7,071 nucleotides of DNA, from NCBI GenBank assembly GCA_026400305.1, contig JAPLPI010000372.1:1-7071 (forward strand), read 5' to 3'. The notes beneath the pieces were generated by a model. It saw nothing but the letters and a program-made list of their open reading frames with translations. It had not been told where the DNA came from and searched no databases. The position numbers and the translations under genes were made by a program. Positions 6,459 through 7,071 of the stretch are shown here, piece by piece (the first letter of the stretch is position 1; the number at the start of each line of letters is the position of its first letter). Origin of the DNA: Alphaproteobacteria bacterium. Lineage in GTDB: Bacteria; Pseudomonadota; Alphaproteobacteria; Micropepsales; Micropepsaceae.

Positions 6459-7071
6459 TCCGCAGGCTTCTGCTTGTCACCACCGCCGCGATGCTGGCCG
6501 GCTGCGTCCGGACCCCGCCGCCCGGCCTTCCGCCCGGCGATATTCCCGCCGCTTTCGAGCAACCGGCGGCGAAGAATGCGCCCATCTGGCCCTCGGCCAG
6601 CTGGTGGACGGAATATGGCGATCCGCAACTGACGACCCTGGTCGAAAAGGCGCAGGCCGCCAATCTGGATCTGGCCCAGGCCGAGGCGCGGCTGCGCCAG
6701 GCCGACGCCAGGGCGCGCCAGGCCGGCGCTGCCTTGCTGCCGACCCTGGGGCTGAACGCCAATGTGAACAGCCTTTATGGACAGACCGGCGGCGTGTCGG
6801 CGCGTGAGACCGATTACAGCGCCGGGCTGGCCGCCAGCTATGAACTGGATTTCTGGGGCAAGAACCGCGACCTGGCTGATGCCGCGCAAGCGGCGCGCGC
6901 CGCCAGCGCCGCCGACCGTCGCACTGTGGCGCTGACCGTCACCGGCAGTGTCGCCAACGCCTATTTCCAGCTCCTGGCGCTGCGCGACCGCATCGCGGTG
7001 GCGCAGGCCAACCTGCAATCTTCGCAATCCATCCACAACGTGGTGCAGCGGCGGGTGACGGCGGGCTATGC
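6455..7071 (+). CDS. Outer-membrane efflux factor (TolC/NodT/OprM type) lipoprotein, N-terminal part (3' end outside window)
   Basis: The frame opens at ATG 6455 and stays open to the right edge, giving 205 full codons of a family that is usually about 450-500 residues. Residues 1-17 are a lipoprotein signal with lipobox L14-A15-G16-C17. After a Pro-rich linker comes SWWTEYGDPQLTTLVEKA (49-66), the hallmark start of NodT-type factors. Then follow NLDLAQAEARLRQADAR (70-86), a long helix leading into the channel, ALLPTLGLNANV (93-104), and ASYELDFWGKNRDLADAAQ (126-144), where the family has an ELDxWG-like strand, then a second long helix VALTVTGSVANAYFQLLALR. The protein should form the trimeric channel through the outer membrane that completes the pump encoded by the two preceding genes. 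It overlaps the pump stop by 4 bases (ATGA), a sign of translational coupling. The right end is cut by the window, not by a mutation. Confidence 0.93.
   Translation, partial: MIRRLLLVTTAAMLAGCVRTPPPGLPPGDIPAAFEQPAAKNAPIWPSASWWTEYGDPQLTTLVEKAQAANLDLAQAEARLRQADARARQAGAALLPTLGLNANVNSLYGQTGGVSARETDYSAGLAASYELDFWGKNRDLADAAQAARAASAADRRTVALTVTGSVANAYFQLLALRDRIAVAQANLQSSQSIHNVVQRRVTAGY

Overview
The window looks like chromosomal DNA of a GC-rich Gram-negative bacterium. It is most likely an alphaproteobacterium, because TonB receptor / class A-type phosphatase / YncE-like propeller / RND gene sets resemble those seen in Caulobacterales, Sphingomonadales and relatives; this placement rests on protein style and is tentative. 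All six genes lie on the + strand and every product is predicted to be exported or membrane-bound. There is no tRNA, rRNA, CRISPR array, transposase or integrase.

Left block (1-1094): the 3' end of a TonB-dependent outer-membrane receptor, followed after only 3 bases by a secreted PAP2/class A-type acid phosphatase that starts with TTG. These two genes are almost certainly co-transcribed. Parts of this block are visibly less GC-rich than the right block (53 of 120 bases G/C at 121-240, against 40 of 60 at 4261-4320).

Gap (1095-1401): about 307 bases without a convincing gene. It begins with a hairpin carrying a perfect 16-bp stem (1123-1138 with 1142-1157), extendable to 22 bp with two G-T pairs, which probably ends or protects the left transcript. 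It contains an AT-rich island (1301-1340, 13 of 40 bases G/C) that is the best place for a promoter of the right block.

Right block (1402-7071, continuing past the end): a secreted YncE-like beta-propeller protein, a short lipoprotein RND adaptor, an RND inner-membrane pump of the CusA/CzcA (HME) type, and the start of a lipoprotein TolC/NodT-type outer-membrane factor. The genes are coupled by a 1-bp overlap, a 3-bp gap and a 4-bp overlap, so this is one operon encoding a full tripartite envelope efflux pump plus a periplasmic propeller protein.

The most interesting points are these. The adaptor appears to lack the lipoyl half-motifs that normally flank the helical hairpin. The pump has an HME-like body but an AcrB-like Asp-Asp pair in TM4, and lacks the CusA methionine triad, so its substrate cannot be read off as Cu/Ag or Co/Zn/Cd. 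The combination of receptor, phosphatase, propeller and pump suggests a dedicated uptake/processing/export module of unknown substrate; that is a hypothesis only.
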